A DNA stretch of 64,000 bases from an uncultured Peptostreptococcaceae bacterium (GCA_947072565.1 CAMTIM010000025.1:18987-82986), one strand, 5' to 3'. Positions 38,348 to 47,512 are shown, counted from the stretch's first letter. The notes: generated by a model not told the origin, from the sequence alone. A program made the numbers and translations.

Positions 38348-38818
38348 TTATTGTTTATTTGTATTTAAACCAGTTGTATTAGATATTATAGTCATAGTTA
38401 TTTTATCGCCATCTACATTTATTTGATCATTAGTATCTTTTTCTATCATTTTTTCTAATTCGGGACTTATACTATTAGATGTAGTTACAATTATATTCAT
38501 TGACTGATCTTTTATCTCAGGTGCATACTTTCCACCAAATGGTGATTCTGTTGGTACTTTTTCCATATATTCATCTAAATCTGCGTCTACATCTGTATCT
38601 TTACCCCCTGTTAAAACTTTAGGATAAGTATTTTTATCTGTATAGTAAGATAGAGATGCTGACTTAAATGCATTATAATCTGCTTTTAAATCTGCTACTT
38701 TTGCTTTATTTATATTTTTAAATAAAGCTGGTACTGCTACTATTGCTAATATTCCTATTATTGCTATTACTACTAATAATTCTACTAATGTAAATCCTTT
38801 TTGATTTTTCTTTTTCAT
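38348..38818 (-). CDS. Second major-type IV pilin
   Basis: A 156-residue prepilin: leader MKKKNQKG, then [20 protein letters not shown], Glu at mature position 5. The following KNINKAKVADLKADYNAFKS is nearly the same as in the first pilin, but the head domains diverge. The ATG at 38818 is placed seven bases after GGGGAG; two nearer upstream ATGs are too close to that site. It is 20 bp after pilA and in front of the large inverted repeat. It looks like a tandem duplicate of pilA with a changed surface domain. Confidence 0.88.
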   Translation of the reverse strand: MKKKNQKGFTLVELLVVIAIIGILAIVAVPALFKNINKAKVADLKADYNAFKSASLSYYTDKNTYPKVLTGGKDTDVDADLDEYMEKVPTESPFGGKYAPEIKDQSMNIIVTTSNSISPELEKMIEKDTNDQINVDGDKITMTIISNTTGLNTNKQ

Positions 38819-38838
38819 ATTCATTCTCCCCATATTTT

Positions 38839-39432
38839 TTATTTTTGTGTTCGCTTAGGCAACATATTGTTTGCAAGTCTAATATAAATTTCACTATTTT
38901 GATATCCTACTCCGTCTGGACCGCTACTAATATATACATTTTCATAGCCAATATCATTTACAATTTTTTTAAATTGTTTTTCATTTATATGCATTTTATT
39001 GTCAGGATGACCTTGAATTGTTAAATATGCATCTCCTAAATCGTCTAATCTATAATTACGTCCACTTACTTCACCTAATTCATTTACCTTACAAACTACC
39101 ATTGCACCCCCAGAACTATCTACAATTTCATTATTTTCATTTTTGATTCTTATCTTGTAATCTCCACCTAAAGGTGTGTATTTACTATCAAATCCATCTA
39201 TCTCTAAGTCCTCAAATCTTTTAGCTAGTTTATTATTATCTGCATAATATGCTACTGTAGAACTTTTAACTGCATTATAGTCAGATTCTAATTTAGCAAC
39301 TTTAGACTTATTGATGTTATCAAATAATGCAGGTACCGCTACTATTGCTAATATTCCTATTATTGCTATGACAACCAATAACTCTACTAATGTAAACCCA
39401 TTTTTATCTTTAAGTTTTTTATTTGCTTTCAA
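38839..39432 (-). CDS. pilA: Major type IV pilin PilA
   Basis: A 197-residue prepilin: leader of 12 residues ending NG, then [20 protein letters not shown] with Glu17 (mature position 5). The long N-terminal helix continues through [20 protein letters not shown]. The head has no cysteines in a disulfide-like pair, in line with clostridial pilins. The start is TTG at 39432, eight bases after AAGGGGGG. First gene of the pilus operon, with a c-di-GMP-II riboswitch in its leader. It corresponds by position to C. difficile pilA1. Confidence 0.92.
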   Translation of the reverse strand: MKANKKLKDKNGFTLVELLVVIAIIGILAIVAVPALFDNINKSKVAKLESDYNAVKSSTVAYYADNNKLAKRFEDLEIDGFDSKYTPLGGDYKIRIKNENNEIVDSSGGAMVVCKVNELGEVSGRNYRLDDLGDAYLTIQGHPDNKMHINEKQFKKIVNDIGYENVYISSGPDGVGYQNSEIYIRLANNMLPKRTQK

Positions 39433-39461
39433 AATCTTCCCCCCTTATTTTTTATACAATC

Positions 39462-39498
39462 AAAAAAAGCCATGAAATATAATTATATATTCATAGCC
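39462..39498 (-). terminator. Riboswitch-controlled terminator upstream of pilA
   Basis: Minus-strand hairpin GGCTATGAAATA-like arm (GCTATGAATATA) pairing with TATATTTCATGGC, then seven T residues. Its left arm uses the 3' strand of aptamer helix P1, so ligand-bound aptamer and terminator exclude each other. Confidence 0.8.
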
Positions 39499-39568
39499 GG
39501 TTGCACCACTAACTCCATATATTCTAGGTGCCCACATACAGAATACACTTCACAGTTTCCATTTTTTT
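39492..39568 (-). ncRNA. Cyclic di-GMP-II riboswitch aptamer
   Basis: The minus-strand RNA contains GGAAAC, then GGGCAC, then GAGUUAGUGGUGCAACCGG in the order and spacing of the c-di-GMP-II aptamer from C. acetobutylicum. Helix P1 would be AUGG with CUAU. The predicted start of transcription is just upstream, and a terminator overlaps its 3' side. In C. difficile an equivalent element precedes pilA1 and raises expression when c-di-GMP is high. Confidence 0.92.
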
Positions 39569-39582
39569 CCTTGTTATTATTA

Positions 39583-39611
39583 ATAATAGCACCTGCTCGT
39601 CTTAATTTCAA
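39583..39611 (-). promoter_or_regulatory. Promoter of the pilus operon
   Basis: Minus-strand TTGAAA (39611-39606), a 17-bp spacer, then TATTAT (39588-39583) preceded by TGC. Predicted start near 39576, giving a leader of about 145 bases that contains the riboswitch. The rest of the 39,433-39,770 gap holds only the prs terminator. Confidence 0.7.
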
Positions 39612-39718
39612 TATATTTTTATACTTATTAATAGTATGCTTTAGAATTTTTTATTATACTAAAGTATATTATCAATAAATAATTTTAGTTACACTATTTA
39701 ATAAACATTATTTTAAAT

Positions 39719-39755
39719 ATAAAAATACACCTTGTTTATAGTAAACAAGGTGTAT
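39719..39755 (-). terminator. Terminator downstream of prs
   Basis: Minus-strand stem TACACCTTGTTTA/TAAACAAGGTGTA with a three-base loop is followed by TTTTTATATTT. It insulates prs from the pilus promoter. Confidence 0.85.
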
Positions 39756-39770
39756 CCAATAATTTTGTAA

Positions 39771-40721
39771 TTAGAATAATATACTAACAGATTCGTTAGC
39801 GAATATTTTCTTTATAGCATCTCCGAATAAAGGTGCTACAGTTTTAACTTGTATCTTATCTATCTTCTTATCTTCTGGAAGTTGTATAGTATCAAGTACT
39901 ATTAACTCACCGATAGAAGAATTTTCTATTCTTTCTATAGCCGGTCCTGATAATACACCATGTGTACAACAAGCATAAACATCTTTAGCACCAAATTCTT
40001 TAAGTGCATTAGCTGCGTTTACTATTGTTCCTGCTGTATCTATCATATCGTCTAATAATATAACATTTTTACCTTTAACCTCACCTATTATGTTCATTAC
40101 TTCACATACGTTAGCCTTAGGTCTTCTTTTGTCTATTATAGCTATTGGAACATCTCCATCTAAGCTATTAGCAAATTTTCTAGATCTTGTAACACTTCCT
40201 AGGTCTGGAGACACTACCACTAAGTCTTCGATTCCTTTTTCATTGAAATAATCAGCTAATATTTTTCCACCTTGTAAGTGATCTAGAGGTATATCAAAGT
40301 ATCCTTGGATTTGTGCTGCATGTAAATCCATTGTTAATACTCTATCCGCTCCTGATGCTGTTAATAAGTTTGCAACTAATTTAGCTGTGATTGGATCTCT
40401 CGCCTTAGCTTTTCTATCTTGTCTTGCATATCCGTAATAAGGTATAACTGCCGTTATTCTTCCTGCTGATGCTCTTTTCATTGCATCTATCATTATTAAT
40501 AATTCCATTAAGTTATCGTTAACTGGACTATTAGTTGATTGAATTACAAAAACATCACATCCTCTTACTGTTTCCTTGATGTTTACTGATATTTCTCCAT
40601 CACTAAATGTTCCAACTTCACAATCCGCAACTGGTACTCCTATGTAATCAGCTATTTTTTTAGCTAATTCTTTAGATGAATTTCCTGCAAGTATTTTGAT
40701 TTCGCTTCCGCTAGTATTCAT
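39771..40721 (-). CDS. prs: Ribose-phosphate pyrophosphokinase
   Basis: Makes PRPP from ribose 5-phosphate and ATP for nucleotide, histidine, tryptophan and NAD synthesis. The 316 residues are class I. The flexible-loop and PRPP-binding regions are [16 protein letters not shown] and [16 protein letters not shown], with the phosphoribosyltransferase signature [22 protein letters not shown] after GGGAGGATATAC. It follows glmU, the same order as in Bacillus. Confidence 0.97.
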   Translation of the reverse strand: MNTSGSEIKILAGNSSKELAKKIADYIGVPVADCEVGTFSDGEISVNIKETVRGCDVFVIQSTNSPVNDNLMELLIMIDAMKRASAGRITAVIPYYGYARQDRKAKARDPITAKLVANLLTASGADRVLTMDLHAAQIQGYFDIPLDHLQGGKILADYFNEKGIEDLVVVSPDLGSVTRSRKFANSLDGDVPIAIIDKRRPKANVCEVMNIIGEVKGKNVILLDDMIDTAGTIVNAANALKEFGAKDVYACCTHGVLSGPAIERIENSSIGELIVLDTIQLPEDKKIDKIQVKTVAPLFGDAIKKIFANESVSILF

Positions 40722-40809
40722 GTATATCCTCCCGAAAATTTTTAAACATTTGTTATATTTATTAAAAGTTCAAGGCTATATTGCCTGAAAATAATAAGCT
40801 ATTTAGTAA

Positions 40810-42183
40810 TTACTTGTTATCTTTTTGGTCTTTCTTTTCTACCCAACCTTCTTTGACAACTTGCTTTTGTCTTGCAATAGCTAATGCTCCTTGTGGAACG
40901 TTGTCTGTTATAGTTGAGCCTGTGGCTACATATCCTTTTGCTTCTACCGTTACTGGTGCAACTAAGTTAGAATTAGATCCTATGAATGCTCCATCTTTTA
41001 CTATAGACTTAAATTTATTTTTACCATCGTAGTTTACAAATACTACTCCACATCCTATGTTCACATTTCTTCCAACATGAGCATCACCTATATACGAAAG
41101 GTGAGATGCTTTAGAATTATCTTCTATTGTAGCGTTTTTAACTTCTACGAAGTCTCCTATTTTTACGTTATTACCAATATTGCTCTTTGGTCTTAAGTAT
41201 GCATAAGGCCCTACTGTTGTATTCTCTCCAACAATACTATCTGTTATCGTTGAGCTTTCTACTTCTGTATAATCACCAATTTGCGAATTTATTATACTAC
41301 AATTCATTCCAATTATACAACTTGAACCTATTTTTGTATTTCCTCTTATCATAGCTCCTGGATATACTATAGTATCATTTCCTATTTCAACACCTGATTC
41401 TATATATGTTGAATTAGTATCTATTATTGTAACTCCATTTACCATATGAGATTCATTGATTCTCTTTTTCATTATTTCTTCTGCTTTTGATAACTCAACT
41501 CTTGAGTTTACTCCCATTAGTTCTTCTATTGTAGAACCATTGAAAGCACCTACTTTATGACCTTTATCTCTCATTATCTTGATAGTGTCTGTTAAATAGT
41601 ACTCTTCTTGGGCATTATTATTATCTAATAAGTCTAGAGATTCTCTTAAGCTCTTTCCATTAAAACAGTATATACCTGAATTAATTTCTTTTGCTTGCTT
41701 CTCTTCCTCACTAGCATCTTTTTGCTCCACTATTTTTAGTAAATCTTGATTTTCATCTCTTATTATTCTTCCATATCCTGTAGGATTTGATACACATGTA
41801 GTAAGTACTGTAGCATGGTATCCATTTTCTAAATGATAATCAAATAATTTTTTTAATGTATCTTCTTTTACTAAAGGTGTGTCTCCACATAATACCACTA
41901 TAGTATCTTCATCATTTATATATTCTTTAGCCATCATAACAGCATGCCCAGTTCCTAATTGTTCTGTTTGCATTGCTATCATAGTGTCTTTAGGTAATCT
42001 CTCTTTTACAGTTTCACTTTCATGTCCCAATATTGTTACTATATCGTTAACCCCAGAGTTTTTACAAACATCTATTACATGGTTAACCATTTCTTTTCCA
42101 CACACTTTGTGTATGACCTTTGGAAATTTAGACTTCATTCTTGTACCTTTGCCTGCAGCAAGGATTATAGCTTTAAAGTTCAT
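40810..42183 (-). CDS. glmU: Bifunctional GlmU: GlcNAc-1-P uridyltransferase and GlcN-1-P acetyltransferase
   Basis: Produces UDP-GlcNAc for peptidoglycan and other wall glycans. Of 457 residues, the N-terminal uridyltransferase has LAAGKGTRMKSKFPKV (8-23) and LCGDTPLVKE. The C-terminal left-handed beta helix has hexapeptide repeats and the acetyltransferase stretch GDFVEVKNATIEDNSKASHL. It lies 89 bp before prs. The upstream gene is spoVG, separated by a terminator. Confidence 0.96.
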   Translation of the reverse strand: MNFKAIILAAGKGTRMKSKFPKVIHKVCGKEMVNHVIDVCKNSGVNDIVTILGHESETVKERLPKDTMIAMQTEQLGTGHAVMMAKEYINDEDTIVVLCGDTPLVKEDTLKKLFDYHLENGYHATVLTTCVSNPTGYGRIIRDENQDLLKIVEQKDASEEEKQAKEINSGIYCFNGKSLRESLDLLDNNNAQEEYYLTDTIKIMRDKGHKVGAFNGSTIEELMGVNSRVELSKAEEIMKKRINESHMVNGVTIIDTNSTYIESGVEIGNDTIVYPGAMIRGNTKIGSSCIIGMNCSIINSQIGDYTEVESSTITDSIVGENTTVGPYAYLRPKSNIGNNVKIGDFVEVKNATIEDNSKASHLSYIGDAHVGRNVNIGCGVVFVNYDGKNKFKSIVKDGAFIGSNSNLVAPVTVEAKGYVATGSTITDNVPQGALAIARQKQVVKEGWVEKKDQKDNK

Positions 42184-42317
42184 CTCTCCACTCCATTCTT
42201 TATTTTATTTCCTATATATTCTATATTTTAATTGTTCATATTTAATGTCTTTGCTATCACTAACTAATATAGCACCTTTTTGCAAAAAAGTATACATTTA
42301 TACAAAAATTTTAAATA

Positions 42318-42343
42318 CAAAAAAGAGCCGAATAGTTCGACTC
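42318..42343 (-). terminator. Terminator after spoVG
   Basis: Minus-strand stem GAGTCGAA/TTCGGCTC (one wobble) with a three-base loop is followed by TTTTTTGTATTT. Confidence 0.82.
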
Positions 42344-42367
42344 TCAATAAATTCCCTATATTTATAA

Positions 42368-42646
42368 TTACTCAGCTGCAACTTCTAATTGAGCTACCGC
42401 TTCGTGATATGCTTTTAAAACTGCATCTTCTAATACTTGTCTCATTTCAGCATTTATTGGATGCGCTATATCTCTAAAATTACCTTCCCCTACTTTTCTG
42501 CTTGGCATAGCTATGAATAGTCCATTATGACCTTCTATAACCTTTATATCATGTACTACAAATAGGTTATTAAAAGTTAATGAAACTATACACTTCATTT
42601 TGCCCTCATCAGTTATCTTTCTTACTCTTACGTCAGTTATCTTCAT
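42368..42646 (-). CDS. spoVG: Septation / sporulation regulator SpoVG
   Basis: Small RNA- and DNA-binding regulator of 92 residues, one of the best conserved Firmicute proteins: [11 protein letters not shown] at the N-terminus, [10 protein letters not shown] (about 47-56) and [14 protein letters not shown] use the ATG at 42646; upstream in-frame residues LNIKGGYKG are not part of the family and GGGGG lies about ten bases ahead. A sigma-H promoter is in front of it. In Bacillus it controls sporulation division and other traits. Confidence 0.95.
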   Translation of the reverse strand: MKITDVRVRKITDEGKMKCIVSLTFNNLFVVHDIKVIEGHNGLFIAMPSRKVGEGNFRDIAHPINAEMRQVLEDAVLKAYHEAVAQLEVAAE

Positions 42647-42712
42647 ACCCTTGTATCCCCCTTTTATATTTAACAAATTAATATATTTAATATTGGACTG
42701 TTTTTTTATATA

Positions 42713-42737
42713 ATTCTAGGAATCTTTTGAATATCCT
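42713..42737 (-). promoter_or_regulatory. Sigma-H promoter of spoVG
   Basis: Minus-strand AAAAGGATAT followed by TAGAAT. AGGA (42737-42734) and GAAT (42716-42713) are exactly 17 bases apart, the same as in the sigma-H-dependent B. subtilis spoVG promoter as I recall it. Confidence 0.75.
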
Positions 42738-42773
42738 TTTTTATTTTTACAAAATTTATTATTTTTTGTAGGA

Positions 42774-43661
42774 TTATTCTTCCTCTTCTAAAATGTCCTC
42801 TATTATATCGTCAATTTGGCACTCCCCTTGTACCTCTTCATTTTGATATTCATCTTTAAATGTCTTTAGGTTTGGCTCTACTTTAACGCTTTCACCATTT
42901 ACATCTAGCTCTATCAATGATATGTAATCTTTAACCATTTTTTCTTGTGGTTCTATTGTAGATATAAACACTCCAGTTCCTATAACTTGTGCTCCAAATT
43001 CATTCATAAGATCTACCATTCCTTTGATAGTTCCTCCACCTCTCATAAAGTCATCTATTAATATAACTTTACTGTTTGGCTTTATAGCTTTTCTTGGTAA
43101 ACTCATGCTCTCTACTTTAGAATTATTTCCATTTACATAAGTCATGCTAAGTGTGGGACCTTCTGATACTTTTATGTCTTTTCTTATTATAACTAATGGT
43201 AAATTCATAGCTTTTGCTGTCATTAATGCCATTGGAATTCCCTTTGTTTCCATTGTCACTACATAATCAGCATCTATATAATCTATATTTGAGGCAAATA
43301 TTTTGCCTATTTTAGCCGCTATTGTTGGATCATATATTAAATCTATTAAATATAAAAATCCACCTGATAATATTCTTGATTTATCGCCTATTTTTTCACA
43401 TAAATCCATCAAGAATTCTTCATTTTCTGCTTTTGAAGTTTTTGGTATATATTTAACTCCACCAGCTGCTCCTGATATAGTTATAACTTTACCTAATTGT
43501 AGCTTTTCAAAAACATTTTTTACAACTATTAAGTCTTCACTTATTGTTGATTTCGCTGCATTGAATTGATTTGTGAAATAACTTAGCGTAAATATTTTGT
43601 TTGGATTGTCTGATAGTATTTTTACTATAGCTCCAATTCTCTCCGTTCTTTTAAACTTCAT
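42774..43661 (-). CDS. purR: Purine operon repressor PurR (phosphoribosyltransferase type)
   Basis: PRPP-responsive regulator of purine synthesis genes in Firmicutes. Of 295 residues, the first 75 or so form a winged helix (RIGAIVKILSDNPNKIFTL). The rest is a type I phosphoribosyltransferase fold with the PRPP loop VILIDDFMRGGGTIKGM. The acidic C-terminal tail (IIEDILEEEE) is longer than in Bacillus. I saw no PurBox in the purR-murC intergenic region, so autoregulation is not evident. Position before spoVG is conserved. Confidence 0.93.
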   Translation of the reverse strand: MKFKRTERIGAIVKILSDNPNKIFTLSYFTNQFNAAKSTISEDLIVVKNVFEKLQLGKVITISGAAGGVKYIPKTSKAENEEFLMDLCEKIGDKSRILSGGFLYLIDLIYDPTIAAKIGKIFASNIDYIDADYVVTMETKGIPMALMTAKAMNLPLVIIRKDIKVSEGPTLSMTYVNGNNSKVESMSLPRKAIKPNSKVILIDDFMRGGGTIKGMVDLMNEFGAQVIGTGVFISTIEPQEKMVKDYISLIELDVNGESVKVEPNLKTFKDEYQNEEVQGECQIDDIIEDILEEEE

Positions 43662-43884
43662 TAAATTTTCCTCCTAGGATTATAACACCTTACTACTTAA
43701 ACTATGTAATGCACAACAATATTTATTATGATATAATAATGGTTATGTTTTAATTAGTTTTTAAATATATTATATATATAATCTAGTATATGTATATTTT
43801 CCATAAAATATTGAACATTATACTATTATACCACAAACATAGTTCATATTGTAGGACTTAATTAAAAAGAAAGGTGGTTTTCTT

Positions 43885-45237
43885 ATGAATATACATTTCA
43901 TTGGAATTGGCGGTATAAGCATGAGTGCTTTAGCTGAAATATGTATTAATAAAGGATATAAAGTGTCTGGTTCAGATGCAAACGAATCATACTTATTAGA
44001 GAAACTTAGATCTCAAGGTGCTGATATATTTATTGGTCATAAAAAAGAGCATATCTCTGATAATATAGATATGGTTATTTATACTGCAGCTGTACATAAA
44101 GACAATGCAGAGATGATAGCTGCTAAAGAAAAAAATAAACTTACTATGAATAGAGCTGCTTTTTTAGGTCAAATCATGAGAGAATATAAAAACTCAATAG
44201 CAGTTTCTGGGACTCACGGTAAAACTTCGACAACTTCTATGTTGTCTACTATATTCCAATATGCAGATTTAGACCCTACTATATTAGTAGGAGGAAATTT
44301 AAGCACTATTGGTGGGAATGTTAAAATAGGTAATTCTGATCATTTCATTACAGAAGCTTGTGAATATGTTGATAGTTTCCTTAACTTCAACCCTAAAATA
44401 GCTATAGTATTAAATATCGAAGAAGATCATTTAGATTACTTCTCAGGTATAGATGAAATAAAAGCATCTTTCAATAAGTTCGGAAAATTACTTCCTAAAG
44501 ATGGTTATTTCATAATCAATGGTGATGACGAAAACACAGAAGATATATTACATGAGATTAAGGCTAGCGTAATAAAATACGGAACAAATACTTGTAACGA
44601 TGCAATCTTAAAAAATATAAACTTCAACGAAAATGGTCATGGAGTATTTGATTTAGAATTTAAAGGTGAAAATTTAGGAACATTCGAACTTTCTGTTCCT
44701 GGTCTTCATAACATATACAACGCTGCAGCTGCTATTCTTACAGCCTATGTATCTTCTATAGATTTAGAGCTTATAAGAACTAACATAAAAGCTTATGGCG
44801 GAGTTGGTAGAAGATTTGAAGTTAAAGGTAATTATAATGGTGCTTTAGTTGTTGATGACTATGCTCATCACCCAACAGAACTAAAGGCTACTTTATCTGC
44901 TGCTAAAAAAATGAAACAGTCTAAGTTATGGTGTATATTCCAACCTCATACTTATACTAGAACAAAATCTCTTTTAAATGAATTTGCAGAAGCTTTTTAT
45001 GCTGCAGATAAAGTTATTATTACTGATATCTACGCTGCTAGAGAGCAAGATCCTGGTGATATTCATTCTAAAGATTTAGTTGAAAAATTATATCAAAATA
45101 ATGTCGATGTAACTTATATAAGTAAATTCGAAGATATAACTGATTATCTTCGTGATAATGTTAAGGATAATGACTTAGTTATAACTGCTGGTGCAGGTCC
45201 TATATACCAAGTTGCTGAAGCATTGATTCAAAAATAA
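43885..45237 (+). CDS. murC: UDP-N-acetylmuramate-L-alanine ligase
   Basis: Adds L-alanine to UDP-MurNAc, the first amino-acid step in peptidoglycan precursor synthesis. Of 450 residues, an N-terminal Rossmann domain begins [15 protein letters not shown]. The central ATPase has [11 protein letters not shown] (about 112-122), [11 protein letters not shown] and a C-terminal domain with the [11 protein letters not shown] segment. ATG after AAAGGTGG. It is one of only three genes on the plus strand and diverges from purR across a 223-bp AT-rich region. Confidence 0.96.
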   Translation: MNIHFIGIGGISMSALAEICINKGYKVSGSDANESYLLEKLRSQGADIFIGHKKEHISDNIDMVIYTAAVHKDNAEMIAAKEKNKLTMNRAAFLGQIMREYKNSIAVSGTHGKTSTTSMLSTIFQYADLDPTILVGGNLSTIGGNVKIGNSDHFITEACEYVDSFLNFNPKIAIVLNIEEDHLDYFSGIDEIKASFNKFGKLLPKDGYFIINGDDENTEDILHEIKASVIKYGTNTCNDAILKNINFNENGHGVFDLEFKGENLGTFELSVPGLHNIYNAAAAILTAYVSSIDLELIRTNIKAYGGVGRRFEVKGNYNGALVVDDYAHHPTELKATLSAAKKMKQSKLWCIFQPHTYTRTKSLLNEFAEAFYAADKVIITDIYAAREQDPGDIHSKDLVEKLYQNNVDVTYISKFEDITDYLRDNVKDNDLVITAGAGPIYQVAEALIQK

Positions 45238-45243
45238 TTCAAA

Positions 45244-45292
45244 CAAAAAAGTGTCTTTAAATGATTTTTTATCATTATAAAAGACACTTTTT
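45244..45292. terminator. Convergent terminator between murC and the unknown membrane protein
   Basis: Stem AAAAAAGTGTCTTT/AAAAGACACTTTTTT with T-runs on both strands and a secondary internal stem. It serves both genes. Confidence 0.85.
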
Positions 45293-45305
45293 TATTTAAA
45301 TATAA

Positions 45306-46118
45306 TTATTTTGAGCTTTTTCCGATCTCAAATATCTCTGACACAAGATAATTATAAAGTTTTGTATGCACTTCATAATATGCTTCTGCTTTACTTTCAT
45401 CTTTTCCTTTTTGACATATTTTTATATAATCTTTGCCCATTGTTTCTACCACTGCATCGTAGTGTTCTCCCTTAATATTTATTTGGAAGTTATAATCACT
45501 TCTCTCTTTACTTTTTTCAGGTTGAACTTTTCCTACTATTCTCTTTTGAATCATTTGAAGTGAAAGATCATCGAATTTCCACTTATGTATTTTTTTAGTT
45601 TCATTTTTATATTTTATTTCTACAGTTTCCCAACTTTCATACTGCTTAACGAAATCAAAAGATAGGTAAATACTTTCACTTAAAAGCTTCTCAAATTCTT
45701 TCTTTGTAGCTACTGGAACTTTATAATATTCTTCGCTACTTACAGTATATACTCTAAAGTAATTCAAATCTGTAGAGAATCTTATTCCATCGTCTGAATA
45801 TCCATTATATACCGGGGTATACGATTCTGGTTTTCTTATTTTTGTAAACTCACTGAATAAAATTTTCACATTAGACCAGTAATACTCTTCTATCCTTACT
45901 TTCTCTACCTTTGAATCTGATATATATATTTTTTCTTTCGAGCTTATTTGCTTTATTAATGATCTTGTATCTTCTTTATCTAGTTCTGCTTTTATTGGTT
46001 GTGCGCTGTCGTCTTCCATATTTCTTGCAGTATTAAAAGCTAGAAAATAAACTATAAAAAACAAAACAATTCCAATAATTATTATTGTACCTTTTTTTAG
46101 TTTTCTTTTTTTTGCCAT
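45306..46118 (-). CDS. Membrane-anchored protein of unknown function
   Basis: 270 residues: a strongly basic N-terminus (MAKKRKLKKG), one membrane segment (about 11-33), then an extracytoplasmic domain of mixed helices and strands with many aromatic residues. No motif I recognise and no catalytic signature. The start at 46118 is set by AGGGGGG eight bases ahead; the upstream in-frame extension lacks a ribosome site. A near-consensus sigma-A promoter precedes it, and a Spo0A box lies further upstream, hinting at control during stationary phase. A conserved hypothetical of this family is likely in relatives. Confidence 0.75.
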   Translation of the reverse strand: MAKKRKLKKGTIIIIGIVLFFIVYFLAFNTARNMEDDSAQPIKAELDKEDTRSLIKQISSKEKIYISDSKVEKVRIEEYYWSNVKILFSEFTKIRKPESYTPVYNGYSDDGIRFSTDLNYFRVYTVSSEEYYKVPVATKKEFEKLLSESIYLSFDFVKQYESWETVEIKYKNETKKIHKWKFDDLSLQMIQKRIVGKVQPEKSKERSDYNFQINIKGEHYDAVVETMGKDYIKICQKGKDESKAEAYYEVHTKLYNYLVSEIFEIGKSSK

Positions 46119-46142
46119 GAAAATCCCCCCTAAGGCTATATA

Positions 46143-46234
46143 ATTATAAGACAATTATATACTTTTATCAATATTTTGTAAGTATGTTTATTTTATATTA
46201 ATATTTCCTAGGAAATTTTTTTCATAATTCGACA
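46143..46234 (-). promoter_or_regulatory. Sigma-A promoter with upstream Spo0A box
   Basis: Minus-strand TTGATA (46171-46166), 17-bp spacer, TATAAT (46148-46143). A perfect TGTCGAA (minus strand, 46234-46228) is centred about 63 bp upstream of the -35, within ATTGTCGAATT. It is located before the unknown membrane protein gene. Confidence 0.6.
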
Positions 46235-46270
46235 ATAATATTCATTTTTCTATACTTTTATAAATAGAAA

Positions 46271-46299
46271 AAATCACCTAGCTTTTGCTAGGTGATTTT
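46271..46299. terminator. Terminator after the M20 peptidase gene
   Basis: Stem AAATCACCTAGC/GCTAGGTGATTT with a four-base loop and T-rich tails on both strands. It is just downstream of the peptidase stop. Confidence 0.85.
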
Positions 46300-46316
46300 A
46301 ATTAAACAACTTTATA

Positions 46317-47432
46317 TTATGCTTCTTTTATTAGCTCTTTTACCATTATTGCAGAATTAACTATGTCTTCTATAGCTATATATTCTTCTAATGTATGAGC
46401 ATTTTTCATACCTATTCCTAAGTTAACTGCTTTTACTCCGTTTTTGTTTAATATGTTAGTATCACTACCTCCACCTGTAGAAGCTGTATGTCCTTCTATA
46501 TTCATGTTAGAGAAAGCTTTTTTAGCAAGTTTAACTATTTCATCATCTTCACATACATTAAAAGGTGCATATGCTCTATTAACTTCTATGTCTATTTTAG
46601 CTCCAAACTCTTTGGCAGTTTTTTTGAATGTTTCTACCATATGATTTGTTTGAGCATCTAATTTTTCTTCACTTAAACTTCTAGCTTCTGCTACTATTTC
46701 TAATTCTGGCATAACTATATTTGTTGCTATACCACCTTTAATTATTCCTATATTAGCAGTAGTTTCTTCATCTATTCTTAATAACTTCATATTTTCCATA
46801 GCTCTTGAAGCTACCATTATTGCACTTATTCCGTTTTCTGGTTGAAGACCTGCATGAGCTGGTTTTCCTGTTATTTTAACGTTTATAGCATCTTGTGCTG
46901 GTGCTTGAATTATTATTTCTCCAGGAGCTCCACCACTGTCTAATACAAATGCATAATCAGCATCTACTTTAGAGTAGTCTAAGTATTTAGCTCCAAATAA
47001 TCCGCCTTCTTCCCATATAGAGAATACTACTTGTATATCTGCATGATCTATATCGTTTTCTTTAACCATTCTTAAAGCTTCTAATATAGCAGCTATACCC
47101 GCTTTGTCATCAGAACCTAATACTGTAGTCCCATCACTTTTTATTATTCCAGCAGCTTCGTCTATTATAGGTTTTATTCCTTCTCCTGGGCTAACTGTGT
47201 CCATGTGTGAACTGAATAATAATTTCTTTCCTGGTCTGTTTCCTTTTAAAGTAGCTATTACGTTTCCAGTTTCTCCGTTAACCTTTTCCCCTGCATTATC
47301 TATTGAAACTTCACAACCTATTGCTTCTAATTTTTTAACTAAAACTTGTGCTACTTTACCTTCTTTTGAAGATGGACTATCTATTTGTACTAACTCTAAA
47401 AATTCATTTATTAATCTTTGTTTGTTTATCAT
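46317..47432 (-). CDS. M20-family PepT-like aminotripeptidase
   Basis: Di-zinc peptidase of 371 residues. Zinc-ligand motifs are visible in order: SSHMDTVSPG, GSDDKAGIAAI, IWEEGGLFGAKYLD (catalytic and ligand glutamates), LDSGG, and a late H in KNAHTLEEYI. This matches PepT-like M20B enzymes that trim tripeptides. I start at the ATG at 47432, six bases after TGGGAGGA; a TTG five codons upstream overlaps that site. The gene is followed by a terminator and has the large acidic protein gene upstream. Confidence 0.88.
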   Translation of the reverse strand: MINKQRLINEFLELVQIDSPSSKEGKVAQVLVKKLEAIGCEVSIDNAGEKVNGETGNVIATLKGNRPGKKLLFSSHMDTVSPGEGIKPIIDEAAGIIKSDGTTVLGSDDKAGIAAILEALRMVKENDIDHADIQVVFSIWEEGGLFGAKYLDYSKVDADYAFVLDSGGAPGEIIIQAPAQDAINVKITGKPAHAGLQPENGISAIMVASRAMENMKLLRIDEETTANIGIIKGGIATNIVMPELEIVAEARSLSEEKLDAQTNHMVETFKKTAKEFGAKIDIEVNRAYAPFNVCEDDEIVKLAKKAFSNMNIEGHTASTGGGSDTNILNKNGVKAVNLGIGMKNAHTLEEYIAIEDIVNSAIMVKELIKEA

Positions 47433-47512
47433 GATATTTCCTCCCAAATTATAGTATATCTATATATTTTAGATTAATATCATAATATTATCAATAGAAA
47501 AGGGGATATATT

